From assembly GCA_937927415.1 (NCBI GenBank), contig CALBDS010000043.1, positions 62,001 through 126,000 of the forward strand: a stretch of 64,000 nucleotides of DNA, written 5' to 3'. Origin of the DNA: an uncultured Rhodospirillaceae bacterium (lineage in GTDB: Bacteria > Pseudomonadota > Alphaproteobacteria > Azospirillales > Azospirillaceae). Below are positions 45,114 through 59,165 of this stretch, one piece after another. The position numbers were made by a program, and so were the translations under genes. The notes under the pieces were generated by a model, which searched no databases, was not told the origin of the DNA, and was given only the letters and a program-made list of their open reading frames with translations. The first letter of the stretch is position 1, and each line of letters opens with the position of its first letter.

Positions 45114-47472
45114 TTACTCGAGAGTCTGTGACTCCTCCCCCATCCCCGCCCGCACCGCCACGCAGGCCATCAGCACCCGTTCGGGCGTGGCGGGGATGTC
45201 CAGGGTGACCGGGTGGGCGTGGCCACCCACCGCCGCCACCGCGTCCTTCAGCGCCAGCCACGCCGACAGGGCCAGCATCAGCGGCGGTTCGCCCACCGCC
45301 TTGGAACGGTGGATGGTGTCTTCCCGGTTGGGACGGCCGTCGAACAGATCCACCCGGAAATCCTCCGGCACACAGCGGGAGGTGGGGATCTTGTAGGTGC
45401 TGGGGGCGTGGGTCCGCAGCCGCCCCTGCCCGTCCCACCACAATTCCTCGCACGTCACCCAGCCCAGCCCCTGGACGAAGGCACCCTCCACCTGCCCAAG
45501 GTCGATGGCGGGGTTGATGGAGCCGGAACAGTCCTGCAGCAGGTCGGCGCGGGGGAAGCGGTATTCGCCGGTCAGGGTGTCGATCTCGGCCTCGGTCACC
45601 GCAACGCCCCAGGCGAAATAGAAGAAGGGGCGCCCCTGCCCCGTCGCCGGATCCCACCAGATCTTCGGCGTCCGGTAATGGCCGGTCGCCGACAGCGGCA
45701 CCCGGTTGAGATAGGCCAGCTTGGCCGCTTCGCCGAAACTCAGGACGTGGTTGCCGGCGGTGATGCGGTTGTCCTGGAAAACGATGCGTTCGACCGGCAC
45801 GCCGAAATGATCGGCCAGGAAGACGGCGATGGCGTTGCGCACCGTCAGGGCCGCGTTGCGCACCGCCTGCCCGTTCAGGTCGGTGCCGGTGGAGGCGGCG
45901 GACGGCGGGGCGTTGGGCACCTTGTCGGTGTTGGACGCGGTGACGCGGATGGCGTCCACGTCGATCTGAAACACCTCCGCCGCGATCTGGGCCATCTTCA
46001 CATGGATGCCCTGGCCCATCTCGGTGCCGCCGTGGTTCACCTGCACCGAACCGTCGGTGTAGACGTTGACCAGGGCCGACGCCTGATTCAGATGGCGGGC
46101 GGTGAACGAGATGCCGAACTTCACCGGCGTCAGCGCCAGCCCGCGTTTCAGCACCCGGTTCGCCCGGTTGAAGGCATCGATCTCCGTCCGGCGGCGGCAA
46201 TAGCCGCTGGTGCGCTCCAGCCGGTCGAGCAGCTCGGGCAGGATGTCGGTGTCGGTGACGCGCATGCCATAGGGGGTCACATCCCGCCCCGGCCCATAAA
46301 GGTTGACCCGCCGCACCTCCAGCGGGTCGCGGCCCAGGGTGCGGGCGATTTCGTCCACCACATGTTCGATGGCCGCCATGCCCTGCGGCCCGCCGAACCC
46401 CCGGAACGCGGTGTTCGAGACGGTGTGCGTCAGACAGCGGTGGCCGGTGACGGTGGCGGCGGGAAGGTAATAGGCGTTGTCGGCGTGGAACATGGCACGG
46501 TCCACCACACCGTTGGACAGGTCCGGCGACACGCCGCAGCGGGCGGCCAGTTCCACATCCAGCGCGCGGATGCGGCCATCGTCATCGAAACCCACGTCGT
46601 AGCGCACATGGAAATCATGGCGCTTGCCGGTCATCAGCATGTCGTCGTCGCGGTCCAGACGGAACTTGACCGGGCGTCCGGCCGCCGCGGCCAGCACGGC
46701 GGCGATGGCCGCCACATGAGCCGCCTGCGATTCCTTGCCGCCGAACCCCCCGCCCAGGCGGCGGCACTCGACGGTGATGGCGCTCATGGGGCGGCCCAGC
46801 ACCTTGGCGACGGTGGCCTGCACCTCGGACGGGTGCTGGGTGGAGGAATGGACCAGCATCGCCCCGTCCTCGCCGGGAATGGCATAGGCGATGTGGGTTT
46901 CCAGATAGAAGTGATCCTGGCCGCCCACCCGCAGCGTGCCCGTCAGCCGCCGCGGCGCCGATTCCAGAACCGCCGCCGCATCGCCCCGGCGGAAGGTCTG
47001 GGTGGGGGTGACGAACAGCGCCTGGTCCAGCGCCTCTTCCGCCGTCAGCACCGCGGGAAGGTCTTCGTAATAGACGGCGATGCGCCGGGCGGCGGAGCGT
47101 GCCTGCAGCAGCGTTTCCGCCGCCACCGCCACGATTGCCTGACCGGCGTAGAGCACCTCCTCCCCCGCCAGCAGGGGATCGCCGGGCAGCACGGCGCCCA
47201 CGTCCCGTTCTCCCGGCACGTCGTCCAGCGTCACCACCGCATGGACGCCGGGGGTCAGGCGGGCCTGCGCCAGATCCATGCCCAGGATGCGGGCGTGGGC
47301 GTGTTCCGACAGGTGGACGGCGGCGTGCAGCGTGCCCGGCACCTCCGGCAGGTCGTCCACATAGCGGGCGGTGCCGGTCACATGGCCGATGGCGCTGTCG
47401 TGGGGGATGGCGCTGTGCACCCCGCCGCGGATCGGGCGGGTGGAAACCTCGGCACCGGCCGCATCGATCCGG

Positions 47473-47480
<8 letters not shown>
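45114..47480 (-). CDS. xdhB: Xanthine dehydrogenase, molybdopterin-binding subunit
   Basis: 788 aa, the size of bacterial XdhB. Motifs: IGHVTGTARYVDDLP at the start, RRLGGGFGGKE (Mo-cofactor loop), AFRGFGGPQGM, NHGGTEMGQGIHVKM (Gln ligand region) and GEPPLMLALSAW near the C-terminus with the catalytic Glu. It binds the molybdenum cofactor and hydroxylates hypoxanthine and xanthine. Its ATG overlaps the xdhA stop by eight bases (ATGACTGA-type), so the two are coupled. An xdhC maturation gene is not present: the next gene downstream is the AT-rich orphan. Confidence 0.95.
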
Positions 47481-48945
<1,465 letters not shown>

Positions 48946-49037
48946 CATTCCTCCATCGACGGCTGTGTCCATGATGGAGAAAGCTGCCGCGGACGGCAAC
49001 CGGACGGATGGTGGGGGGAGGATAAGGAATGGGGGAT

Positions 49038-49232
49038 CCCCTCTCCCCTCGCCCCACCGGGGAGAGGGGCGCGCGCAAGCGCGGGGGTGAGGGCCGGATG
49101 TCGCGCGCCAGCCCGACATCCGTTGCGAAGCAACCCCAAATCATGTGTTTCGAGAGCCTGAAGGCTCGATTTTCGGGCTTACCCGCACGAAAATCGGGCC
49201 TCACCCCGCCCCTCTCCCCGGTGGGGAGAGGG
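49038..49232. repeat. Structured dispersed repeat, copy 2 (inverted)
   Basis: Between xdhA and rpoD, and the reverse complement of copy 1 in order and sequence. End hairpins of CCCCTCTCCCC / GGGGAGAGGGG type lie at 49038-49069 and 49209-49232. Inner stems: GGATGTCG (49096-49103) with CGACATCC (49114-49121), GTTGC with GCAAC (49122-49134), GAGCC with GGCTC (49154-49167), GATTTTCG (49168-49175) with CGAAAATC (49188-49195). The first inner stem differs from copy 1 by a paired T-to-G and A-to-C change. No coding capacity. Confidence 0.85.
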
Positions 49233-49254
49233 AGGATGATGGGTGTTTCCCGGA

Positions 49255-51228
<1,974 letters not shown>

Positions 51229-51442
51229 GCGACTGCTGCCCCCGCATTACCCCAGAGAAAAATACAGAAACCGGCGAAACCGTGTCTGCGGCACGCGCTT
51301 CGCCTCTTCCGTCTGCTGGTCTCGATCCACCCCGTACCATTTGGCGCCGCCGTTCACCAGCTTTGCCATTGGTTTTATGGTTGCCCGCCGCTTCCGGCGG
51401 TCCGCCATGCCTTACAAAGGCCCATTTTATAATGGACCGTCG

Positions 51443-53368
51443 TCATGACGGATCATCATCGTCGTCGGAATCGCCGGCGATTCCCATTCCGGTCCTGATG
51501 ACCTCCTGCTGCAGCGCGACGACACGGGCCAGAGCCTCCTCACTGTTTTCGCGGGCCAAGATCTCTTGCGCCTCTCTCAGTTCGGCACGGACCTGCCGGT
51601 GATGCACATGACGCCACGTCGGCCACCAGCCGTTCAACGCTTCCTGCGGAGAAGCGTCGGGCTGCGCGAACCGTCCGTGGTCATAAGTCGTCCTGCTGAG
51701 CAACGATGCCAAAATGGTATCGAAGCCGGCCGATGACAAATGGCTATGGAGCGCGTCCGCGTCAAGTCTCGAGTCGCCCTCCGGCAGGGACGACAGGGTT
51801 GCAATCAACGTTTGCCGTAGATCTTCCAGCGGACCGGGAGGGAAAACCACCATGCCAAGGTGCTCCCCGACCGTGTCGAACAGGTCCGGATGGTTGATAA
51901 CCGTCGCCAACAGCAGCCGTTCCCGCGTGTGTTCCTGCGTCATGCGGCGCGGCGGGGTGCGGCGGTGGTCCAGCGGGGCGGCGGTGCGGGCACCGGCCAG
52001 CCCCGGCGTGTGGCGCCGGGGGATGCGCGCGGCCCCCCATCCCCCCCCATTTCCCGCGACTCGGGAGCCGCCGAAACGCGCCCGCGGCGGCGGTGCGAAC
52101 ACCTCGTCCAGCCGGCGGCGGATCTCGCTGCGGTAATAGGCCTGCACGTCGCGGTGGCCGATCTGGTTGACCCGCTCCTCCAGCGCGGCCTTGACCGCGG
52201 CCTTGGCCTCCGGCGTGTCGGCGCGGCGGCTTTCCGTTTCCATCTGCCACAGGGCGGCGATCAGCGGGATCGCCTGATCGATCAGCGGCTGGATGGCCCG
52301 CGGCCCGTGGGTGCGGATCAGGCTGTCGGGGTCCTCCCCTTCGGGCAGGAAAGCGACGCGGGCCGAATGGCCGGGTGCGAGATGGGGCAGCAGCCGTTCC
52401 ACCGCCCGCCACGCCGCCCGCCGCCCGGCGTTGTCGCCGTCGAAGCACAGGATCGGCTCCTTCACCTCGCCGGGGATCAGCTTCCACAATTCCTGCACCT
52501 GGGTTTCGGTCAGCGCCGTGCCCAGCGGCGCCACCGCCCCCTCATAGCCGGCGCGGACCAGGGCGATCACGTCCATATAGCCTTCGGCCACCAGCACCGG
52601 CTGTCCGTCGGACGCCGCCTGACGCGCCCGCGACATGCCGTAGAGCAACGATCCCTTGTGGAACAGCGGCGTGTCGGAGGAATTGACGTATTTCGGCCCG
52701 TCCCCTTCCAGGATGCGCCCGCCGAACGCCACCACCTGCCCCCGCCGGTCGGTGACGGGGAACATCACCCGGTTGCGGAAAAAGGCATAGGGGCTGCGCC
52801 CGTCCTCGGGCTGGCGCAGCAGGGCGGCGGTCAGCATGTCGTCGTCGGCGTAGCCCAGGCTTTGCAGATGCCGCCGCAGCGCGCCCGAATCGGCCGGCGC
52901 GAAGCCCAGGCGGAAGCGGGCCATGGTGTCGTCGTCCAGCCCGCGGCGCTGGAGATACTCCAGCCCCGCCCGCCCGGCGGACCCGCGAAGCTGCTGTTCG
53001 AACCAGCGGCAGCTTTCCTCCATCAGGTCGTGGAGGGTCTTGCGCCGTTCGTACTTGCGCCGGTCCTCTTCGGTGGGGCGCGGGACCTCCAGCCCGGCTT
53101 CGCCGGCCAGCGCCTCGACCGCTTCGGGAAACGCCACGTTGTCGTAGCGCATCACGAAACCGATGATGTCGCCGTGGGCCCCACAACCGAAGCAATGAAA
53201 GAACCCCTTCTGGTCGTTCACATAGAACGACGGGGTTTTTTCATGATGAAAGGGGCATGGGGCCTTGTATTCCCGCCCGGCGCGGATCAGCCGCATCCGT
53301 TTGCCCACCACCGCCGACAGGGCGAGGCGGGCACGCAATTCTTCCAGAAACTGCGGCGGGAAGGCCAT
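51443..53368 (-). CDS. dnaG: DNA primase
   Basis: 641 aa. The N-terminal zinc-binding domain has CPFHHEKTPSFYVNDQKGFFHCFGCGAHGD (Cys38, His41, Cys59, Cys62). The TOPRIM core has FGGRILEGDGPKYVNSSDTPLF, LVAEGYMDVIAL (catalytic Glu) and LCFDGDNAGRRAA (metal-binding Asp). A Pro/Arg-rich linker leads to the C-terminal helicase-interaction domain (about 475-600). DnaG makes RNA primers for replication and works with DnaB. It lies between yqeY and rpoD on the same strand, the classic order. Confidence 0.97.
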   Translation of the reverse strand: MAFPPQFLEELRARLALSAVVGKRMRLIRAGREYKAPCPFHHEKTPSFYVNDQKGFFHCFGCGAHGDIIGFVMRYDNVAFPEAVEALAGEAGLEVPRPTEEDRRKYERRKTLHDLMEESCRWFEQQLRGSAGRAGLEYLQRRGLDDDTMARFRLGFAPADSGALRRHLQSLGYADDDMLTAALLRQPEDGRSPYAFFRNRVMFPVTDRRGQVVAFGGRILEGDGPKYVNSSDTPLFHKGSLLYGMSRARQAASDGQPVLVAEGYMDVIALVRAGYEGAVAPLGTALTETQVQELWKLIPGEVKEPILCFDGDNAGRRAAWRAVERLLPHLAPGHSARVAFLPEGEDPDSLIRTHGPRAIQPLIDQAIPLIAALWQMETESRRADTPEAKAAVKAALEERVNQIGHRDVQAYYRSEIRRRLDEVFAPPPRARFGGSRVAGNGGGWGAARIPRRHTPGLAGARTAAPLDHRRTPPRRMTQEHTRERLLLATVINHPDLFDTVGEHLGMVVFPPGPLEDLRQTLIATLSSLPEGDSRLDADALHSHLSSAGFDTILASLLSRTTYDHGRFAQPDASPQEALNGWWPTWRHVHHRQVRAELREAQEILARENSEEALARVVALQQEVIRTGMGIAGDSDDDDDPS

Positions 53369-53396
53369 CGGGGTCCGTTTTACAGCCGGCCCGGCG

Positions 53397-53858
53397 TCAC
53401 GATGACGCCAGAACCTGCTTCACGATGCCGCTCACCTTGGTAAAATCCATGCGGCCGGCGTAGCGGGCGCGCAGTTCGGCCATGGTGCGGCCCATGTCCT
53501 TGATGCTGGCGGCGCCGATCTCGGCGATCACCTCGTCGATGGCCTGCTTGGTTTCGGTGTCGCTGAGCTGCTTGGGCAGGAACCGTTCGATGACCGCGAT
53601 TTCCTCACGCTCCTGCTCGGCCAGTTCGCAGCGCCCACCCTGCTCGTACATGGTGATCGATTCCTGGCGCTGCTTGATCATGGTCTGGAACATCGACAGG
53701 ATTTCCGTCTCGTCGATCCCGTCGGTCACACCGCGGGAACGGGCGGCGATGTCCCGGTCCTTCAGCGCGGCCAAAATCAGCCGCACCGTGGAAACCGCGC
53801 GCTGGTCCTTGGCCTTCATGGCTTCCTTCAGCGCCTCGTTCAAGCGGGTTCGCAGCAT
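53397..53858 (-). CDS. yqeY: GatB/YqeY domain protein
   Basis: 153 aa, all of it a YqeY domain: LRTRLNEALKEAMKAKDQRAVSTVRLILAALKDRDI, QRQESITMYEQGGRCELAEQEREEIAVIERFLPKQLS and the final GRTMAELRARYAGRMDFTKVSGIVKQ. The domain is related to the C-terminal, tRNA-recognising part of GatB; the stand-alone protein's role is not established. It is first in the yqeY-dnaG-rpoD cluster, 28 bases before dnaG. Confidence 0.94.
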   Translation of the reverse strand: MLRTRLNEALKEAMKAKDQRAVSTVRLILAALKDRDIAARSRGVTDGIDETEILSMFQTMIKQRQESITMYEQGGRCELAEQEREEIAVIERFLPKQLSDTETKQAIDEVIAEIGAASIKDMGRTMAELRARYAGRMDFTKVSGIVKQVLASS

Positions 53859-54211
53859 CGCGGGTTCCTCAGATTAAGGATAAAACGGTCATGGGCGGCG
53901 GGCCGGCACGGCCCCCGCCTGTTCGTGGCAGAATAGTCGGCAAACACCTAACGAATTGATATCGGACTTCTCAAGCCCCTTATCCAGTGGTGCCGGTCGG
54001 CACCGCCGGGGACGACCGTTTGCGCCACCGCTGGCAAAGCTGCCCCGCAGCCCCCATATCGGGCTTGACCGGACGGGAACGGCTGTCTATTCGATGGGCG
54101 GCTCGTCCGATGGCCTCGTCACCGGGCGGGCTTCGCCGCGCCCGGCCCCCGCGGACGGGCCGCATGGATTTCATACGCTGCCGCCGGCGGCTGATGCTAA
54201 GGTCTGACCCG
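53859..54211. other. Divergent intergenic region yqeY/carA, no gene seen
   Basis: 353 bases carrying the promoters of both clusters. The stretch near yqeY is AT-richer (53925-53985). The carA side is GC-rich and open in several frames without family similarity. I see no known leader, attenuator or riboswitch motif. Confidence 0.5.
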
Positions 54212-55378
<1,167 letters not shown>

Positions 55379-55389
55379 TCCTCTGATTC

Positions 55390-55422
55390 AAAGGGCGCTT
55401 CCCGCGGGGGGCGCCCTTTTTT
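55390..55422 (+). terminator. Terminator after carA
   Basis: A 9-bp stem AAAGGGCGC / GCGCCCTTT (55390-55398 with 55411-55419) followed by a run of T, 12 bases after the carA stop. Confidence 0.92.
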
Positions 55423-55451
55423 CCGTTTCCGCAACCGTTCGGGATCCGCGG

Positions 55452-58400
55452 GTGCTGCCGACGACACCGCCGCCACCATCGCAGGAAGCCGGCCCCCAGG
55501 ACAGCGGGGTCGGAGCGGCAGGACGGGCGGAAACCGCCCGCCGGGGCATCCCCTTGCGCATCGGTCTGGCCGGGCTGGTGCTGGCGGCCATGCTGCCGCT
55601 GCTGGCCTTTTCCGCGTGGATGGTGGCGCGGATGGCGGAAACCCAGCGCGCCAACGCCGAAAATCAGGCCTATCATGTGGCCCAGTCCCTGACGGTGGCG
55701 GTCGAGCGCGAGCTGTCGGCGATGATCGCCACGCTCCAGGTTCTGTCCACCGCCCACGGCTTCACCGTCAACGACATGGCCGACCTGCACCGGCAGGCGT
55801 CGGACCTGTTGCGCAACAAGGAAATCCGCCGCGAGGGCACCAACATCGTGCTCGCCGCCGCCGAGGGGCAGCAGTTGTGGTCCACCCGCCTGCCCTATGG
55901 CACGCCGCTGCCCGATGCCGGCGGGTCGCCGATGTTGCGGCGGGTGGCGGAAACCGGCGAGCCGGCGGTATCGGACCTGTTCGTCGGCACCATCAGCAAC
56001 AGCCCGCTGGTGACGGTGGGAGTGCCGGTGTGGGACGGCAACCACATCCGCTACATCCTGAGCATGAGCGCCCCCGCCGGCCTGTGGGCCGGGGTCATGC
56101 AGCGCCAGGGCGTGCCGGACGGGTGGAACGCCACCCTGTCCGATGCCAAGGGGCGGATCATCGCCCGCACCCCCTTCGATCCGGTGCCGGTGGTGGAAAC
56201 CACGTCGGCCTTCACCACCGCGGCCACCGCCGGGCGGCGCAGCGGCACGTTCCGCGACGACAGCGGCCCGGCGGAGGTGTTCACCGCCTTTGCCCGGTCG
56301 GTCATGGCGGGGTGGATGGTCACGGTGTCCATGCCCGCCGCCCGCATCGATGCGCCGCTGCGCTATTCCCTGACGCTGATGGCGGTGGGGGGCGGGGTGG
56401 TGCTGCTGCTCAGCACCGGGCTGACGCTGCTGCTGGGCCGCCGCATCGCCGGGCCGGTGACGCGGTTGCAGACCATGGCCGACGCGCTGGGGCGCGGCAT
56501 CACCCCCGCCGCCTCCCCCATGGTCATCCGCGAGGTGAGTGCGGTTGCCGAGGCGCTGCGCGCCGCCAGCCGCCGTCTGAAGGATGCCGACGCCCAGCGC
56601 CGCCTGTCCATGGAGGCCGGGCGGATCGGGGTGTGGCGTTTCGACCCCGTTACCCTTCATCTCCACGGCTGGGGCCGCACCGCCGAACTGCTGGGCATCG
56701 GTCCGGCGGGGGAATTGGATGCGCCGCTCGACGTGTGGCTGCTGCACGTGCCGCTGGAACACATCGACGGGCTGCACGCCGCCCTGATGCCCGGCCATGC
56801 CTCGGTCGAGGAATTCGACCTGGAATTCCCGGTCGAGCCGCCGGACAGCCCCCGCCGCTGGCTGGCCATGCGCGGCTCGTTCCTGGCCGAAGCGGTGCCC
56901 GGCACCGCGGGCCTGTCCACCCGCGCCGTCGGCGTGCTGGAGGATGTGACCGAGCGGCGGCGGATCATGGAGGAACGGCTGATCGAGGCGTCGGAACGCC
57001 ACGCCGCCGACCGCCGCCTGTTCGCCGCCATCGTGGAGCGCACCAGCGATCTGGTGGCGGCCATCGACACCAGCCACCGGCTGATCCTGTTCAACACCGC
57101 CTATCAGCAGAACGTCGAATGGGCGTTCGGGCATTCCCCGCGCATCGGCAGCCGGCTGGAAGCCCGCGACGATCCATCGCTGGAGGATCTGGAGGATCCC
57201 CAGTCCCTCGTCCTGATCTCCAACGAGGTCTTCACCCACTGGCAGCGCGCCCTGGCCGGGGAGCGTTTCACCACGCTGCGGGCGTTTGCCTCCCTCGTCA
57301 CCCCCGGCGCCGTCCGGCATGTGGAGGTGGTCTATGACGTCATCCCCGGCAGCGACGGCGCGCCCATCGGCGCCTTCATGGTCGGGCGCGACGTCACCGA
57401 ACGGGAAAACGCCCTGGCCGCCCTGCGCGCCGCCGAGGAAACGCTGCGCCAGGCCCAGAAGATGGAAGCCATCGGCCATCTGACCGGCGGCATCGCCCAT
57501 GATTTCAACAATTTGCTTCAGGCGGTCAACTCCGCCCTCTATCTGGTCGAGATCCGCAATCCGGGGCCTGATGTGATGACCCCGCTGCTGACGGCGCAGC
57601 AGGCGGTCAAGCGCGGCGCCACCCTGACCCAGCATCTCCTGGCCTTCTCCCGCCGGCAGCGGCTGGACCCGCGGGCGGTGGACGTGGCCGCCCTGGTGGA
57701 CGGCATGCAGGGGCTGATGGAACGCACCCTGGGCGGAACCATCCAGATCCTGCGGGAAACCGCCCCCGGCCTGTGGCCGGCGCTGGTGGATGCCAACCAG
57801 TTGGAAATGGCCATCCTCAACCTGTCCATCAACGCCCGCGACGCCATGCCGGCCGGCGGCACCCTGACCATCGCCGTCGGCAACGCCCCCTGCCCGGCAC
57901 CGCCCGCGCCCGGCGTCGAGCCGGGCGATTACGTGCGCATCGCCGTGCGCGACACCGGCACCGGCATGTCGGATGAGGTGGCGGCGCGCGCCTTCGAACC
58001 CTTCTTCACCACCAAGGGGGTGGGCCACGGCACCGGGCTGGGGTTGAGCATGGTGCACGGGCTGGCGGCCCAGTCGGGCGGTGCCGTGCTGCTGGACAGC
58101 CGGCTGGGCCACGGCACCACCGTCACCCTGCTGCTGCCCCGCGCCGCTGCCGCCGGGGCGGTGGAACCGGACACGCGGCCGGCGGCACCCCTTCAGACCG
58201 AGTGCGGCCCCGCCGCCACCGTCCTGCTGGTGGAGGACGAGGCGCTGGTGCGGATGGCCACCGCCGCCCTGCTGAGCGAGCACGGCTTTGCGGTGGAGGA
58301 GGCCGGGACGGGCGAAGAGGCGCTGGACCTTGCCGCCCGCCGCCGCCCCGATGCGGTGGTGACCGATTACGCCATGCCGGGAATGACCGGGCTGGAACTG

Positions 58401-58571
58401 ACCCGCCGCCTGCGCGCCGCCCATCCCGGCCTGCCGGTGGTGATGGTGACCGGCTACGCCGAAATCCCCCAGCCGCTGCTGGACGAGGAACGGCTGGTGG
58501 TGCTGCAAAAGCCCTATCTGACCGACGAGTTGCTGAAACGCCTGCGCGATGGGCTGGCCGGAGCGGCGTGA
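55452..58571 (+). CDS. Hybrid sensor histidine kinase (Cache-PAS-HisKA-HATPase-REC)
   Basis: 1039 aa. Order: membrane helix (about 35-58), periplasmic Cache-like sensor (60-300), second helix (about 305-328), HAMP-like linker, two PAS-like domains (about 385-505 and 525-650), HisKA with His683 in TGGIAHDFNNLL, HATPase with NLSINARDAMP and GTGLGLSMVHG, and a receiver domain with Asp972 in VVTDYAMPGMTG. The HDFNNLL box marks the HisKA subfamily that often lacks a linked regulator. The sensor domain resembles that of the 1200-aa kinase at 7.3-10.9 kb (shared ATxxxxxVSDLFxGxI and PLVxxxVPV). The start is a GTG at 55452. Its stop abuts the convergent osmC stop with no gap. Confidence 0.93.
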   Translation: MLPTTPPPPSQEAGPQDSGVGAAGRAETARRGIPLRIGLAGLVLAAMLPLLAFSAWMVARMAETQRANAENQAYHVAQSLTVAVERELSAMIATLQVLSTAHGFTVNDMADLHRQASDLLRNKEIRREGTNIVLAAAEGQQLWSTRLPYGTPLPDAGGSPMLRRVAETGEPAVSDLFVGTISNSPLVTVGVPVWDGNHIRYILSMSAPAGLWAGVMQRQGVPDGWNATLSDAKGRIIARTPFDPVPVVETTSAFTTAATAGRRSGTFRDDSGPAEVFTAFARSVMAGWMVTVSMPAARIDAPLRYSLTLMAVGGGVVLLLSTGLTLLLGRRIAGPVTRLQTMADALGRGITPAASPMVIREVSAVAEALRAASRRLKDADAQRRLSMEAGRIGVWRFDPVTLHLHGWGRTAELLGIGPAGELDAPLDVWLLHVPLEHIDGLHAALMPGHASVEEFDLEFPVEPPDSPRRWLAMRGSFLAEAVPGTAGLSTRAVGVLEDVTERRRIMEERLIEASERHAADRRLFAAIVERTSDLVAAIDTSHRLILFNTAYQQNVEWAFGHSPRIGSRLEARDDPSLEDLEDPQSLVLISNEVFTHWQRALAGERFTTLRAFASLVTPGAVRHVEVVYDVIPGSDGAPIGAFMVGRDVTERENALAALRAAEETLRQAQKMEAIGHLTGGIAHDFNNLLQAVNSALYLVEIRNPGPDVMTPLLTAQQAVKRGATLTQHLLAFSRRQRLDPRAVDVAALVDGMQGLMERTLGGTIQILRETAPGLWPALVDANQLEMAILNLSINARDAMPAGGTLTIAVGNAPCPAPPAPGVEPGDYVRIAVRDTGTGMSDEVAARAFEPFFTTKGVGHGTGLGLSMVHGLAAQSGGAVLLDSRLGHGTTVTLLLPRAAAAGAVEPDTRPAAPLQTECGPAATVLLVEDEALVRMATAALLSEHGFAVEEAGTGEEALDLAARRRPDAVVTDYAMPGMTGLELTRRLRAAHPGLPVVMVTGYAEIPQPLLDEERLVVLQKPYLTDELLKRLRDGLAGAA

Positions 58572-58997
58572 TTATTCCAGCCGGGCGTTCAGGGTGATCT
58601 CCACCGCCGACAGCGCCCTGGACACCGGGCAGGTCTGCTTGGTTTCGTCGGCGATGCGCTGGAACGCCGCCGCGTCGATCCCCGGCACCGACGCCACCGT
58701 TTCCAGATCGATGCGGGAAATGGCGATACCGCCGTCGGCGGGGCCGAAATGCACCTTGGCGGTGGTGGCGATGCTGCCCGGCTGGTGTCCGGCCTTGCCC
58801 AGCCCGGCGGCCAGCGCCATGGAATAGCAGCCGGCGTGGGCGGCGGCGATCAGCTCTTCCGGGTTGGTGCCGGCGCCGTTCTCGAAACGCGAGGTGAAGG
58901 AATACGGCCCTTCGAACGCGCCGCTGCCCAGGCGCATGGAGCCGTTGCCGTCCTTGAGCGAGCCGGACCAGTGGGCGGTGGATTCCCGTACGGCCAT
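58572..58997 (-). CDS. osmC: OsmC-type peroxiredoxin
   Basis: 141 aa, close to E. coli OsmC in length and pattern: AHWSGSLKDGNG at the start, FENGAGTNPEELIAAAHAGCYSMALA with Cys57, and KQTCPVSRALSAVEITL with Cys123. The two cysteines reduce organic hydroperoxides. It is a cytoplasmic stress enzyme. GGGAGA precedes the ATG at 58997. The upstream region has an inverted repeat and a GGAAC-N16-TGTT pattern (see separate entries). It is convergent with the hybrid kinase with zero spacing. Confidence 0.93.
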   Translation of the reverse strand: MAVRESTAHWSGSLKDGNGSMRLGSGAFEGPYSFTSRFENGAGTNPEELIAAAHAGCYSMALAAGLGKAGHQPGSIATTAKVHFGPADGGIAISRIDLETVASVPGIDAAAFQRIADETKQTCPVSRALSAVEITLNARLE

Positions 58998-59048
58998 GGG
59001 TGATGTCTCCCGTGTTTGGTTCGTGTGGGGGGATTGCCCCGTCACGAC

Positions 59049-59073
59049 AACACCGTCAGGCTCACGGTGTTCC
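59049..59073 (-). promoter_or_regulatory. Inverted repeat and EcfG-like promoter upstream of osmC
   Basis: AACACCGT (59049-59056) and ACGGTGTT (59064-59071) form a perfect 8-bp inverted repeat. On the minus strand the same bases give GGAAC (59073-59069), 16 bases, then TGTT (59052-59049), one mismatch from the general stress promoter. The two readings, operator or stress promoter, overlap. Confidence 0.4.
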
Positions 59074-59097
59074 CTTGGCCTCCGGTTTCCCAAACGG

Positions 59098-59136
59098 AAA
59101 AAGGCCCCCGTCCCGCGGGGGGACAGGGGCCTTTTT
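59098..59136 (-). terminator. Terminator after prpE
   Basis: A long stem with AAAAAGGCCCC (59098-59108) and GGGGCCTTTTT (59126-59136), and further inner pairing GTCCC/GGGAC. On the minus strand it ends in a T run. It stops the prpE transcript before osmC. Confidence 0.88.
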
Positions 59137-59165
59137 CACCCATCACTCAAGACCTCAAGCGACCG

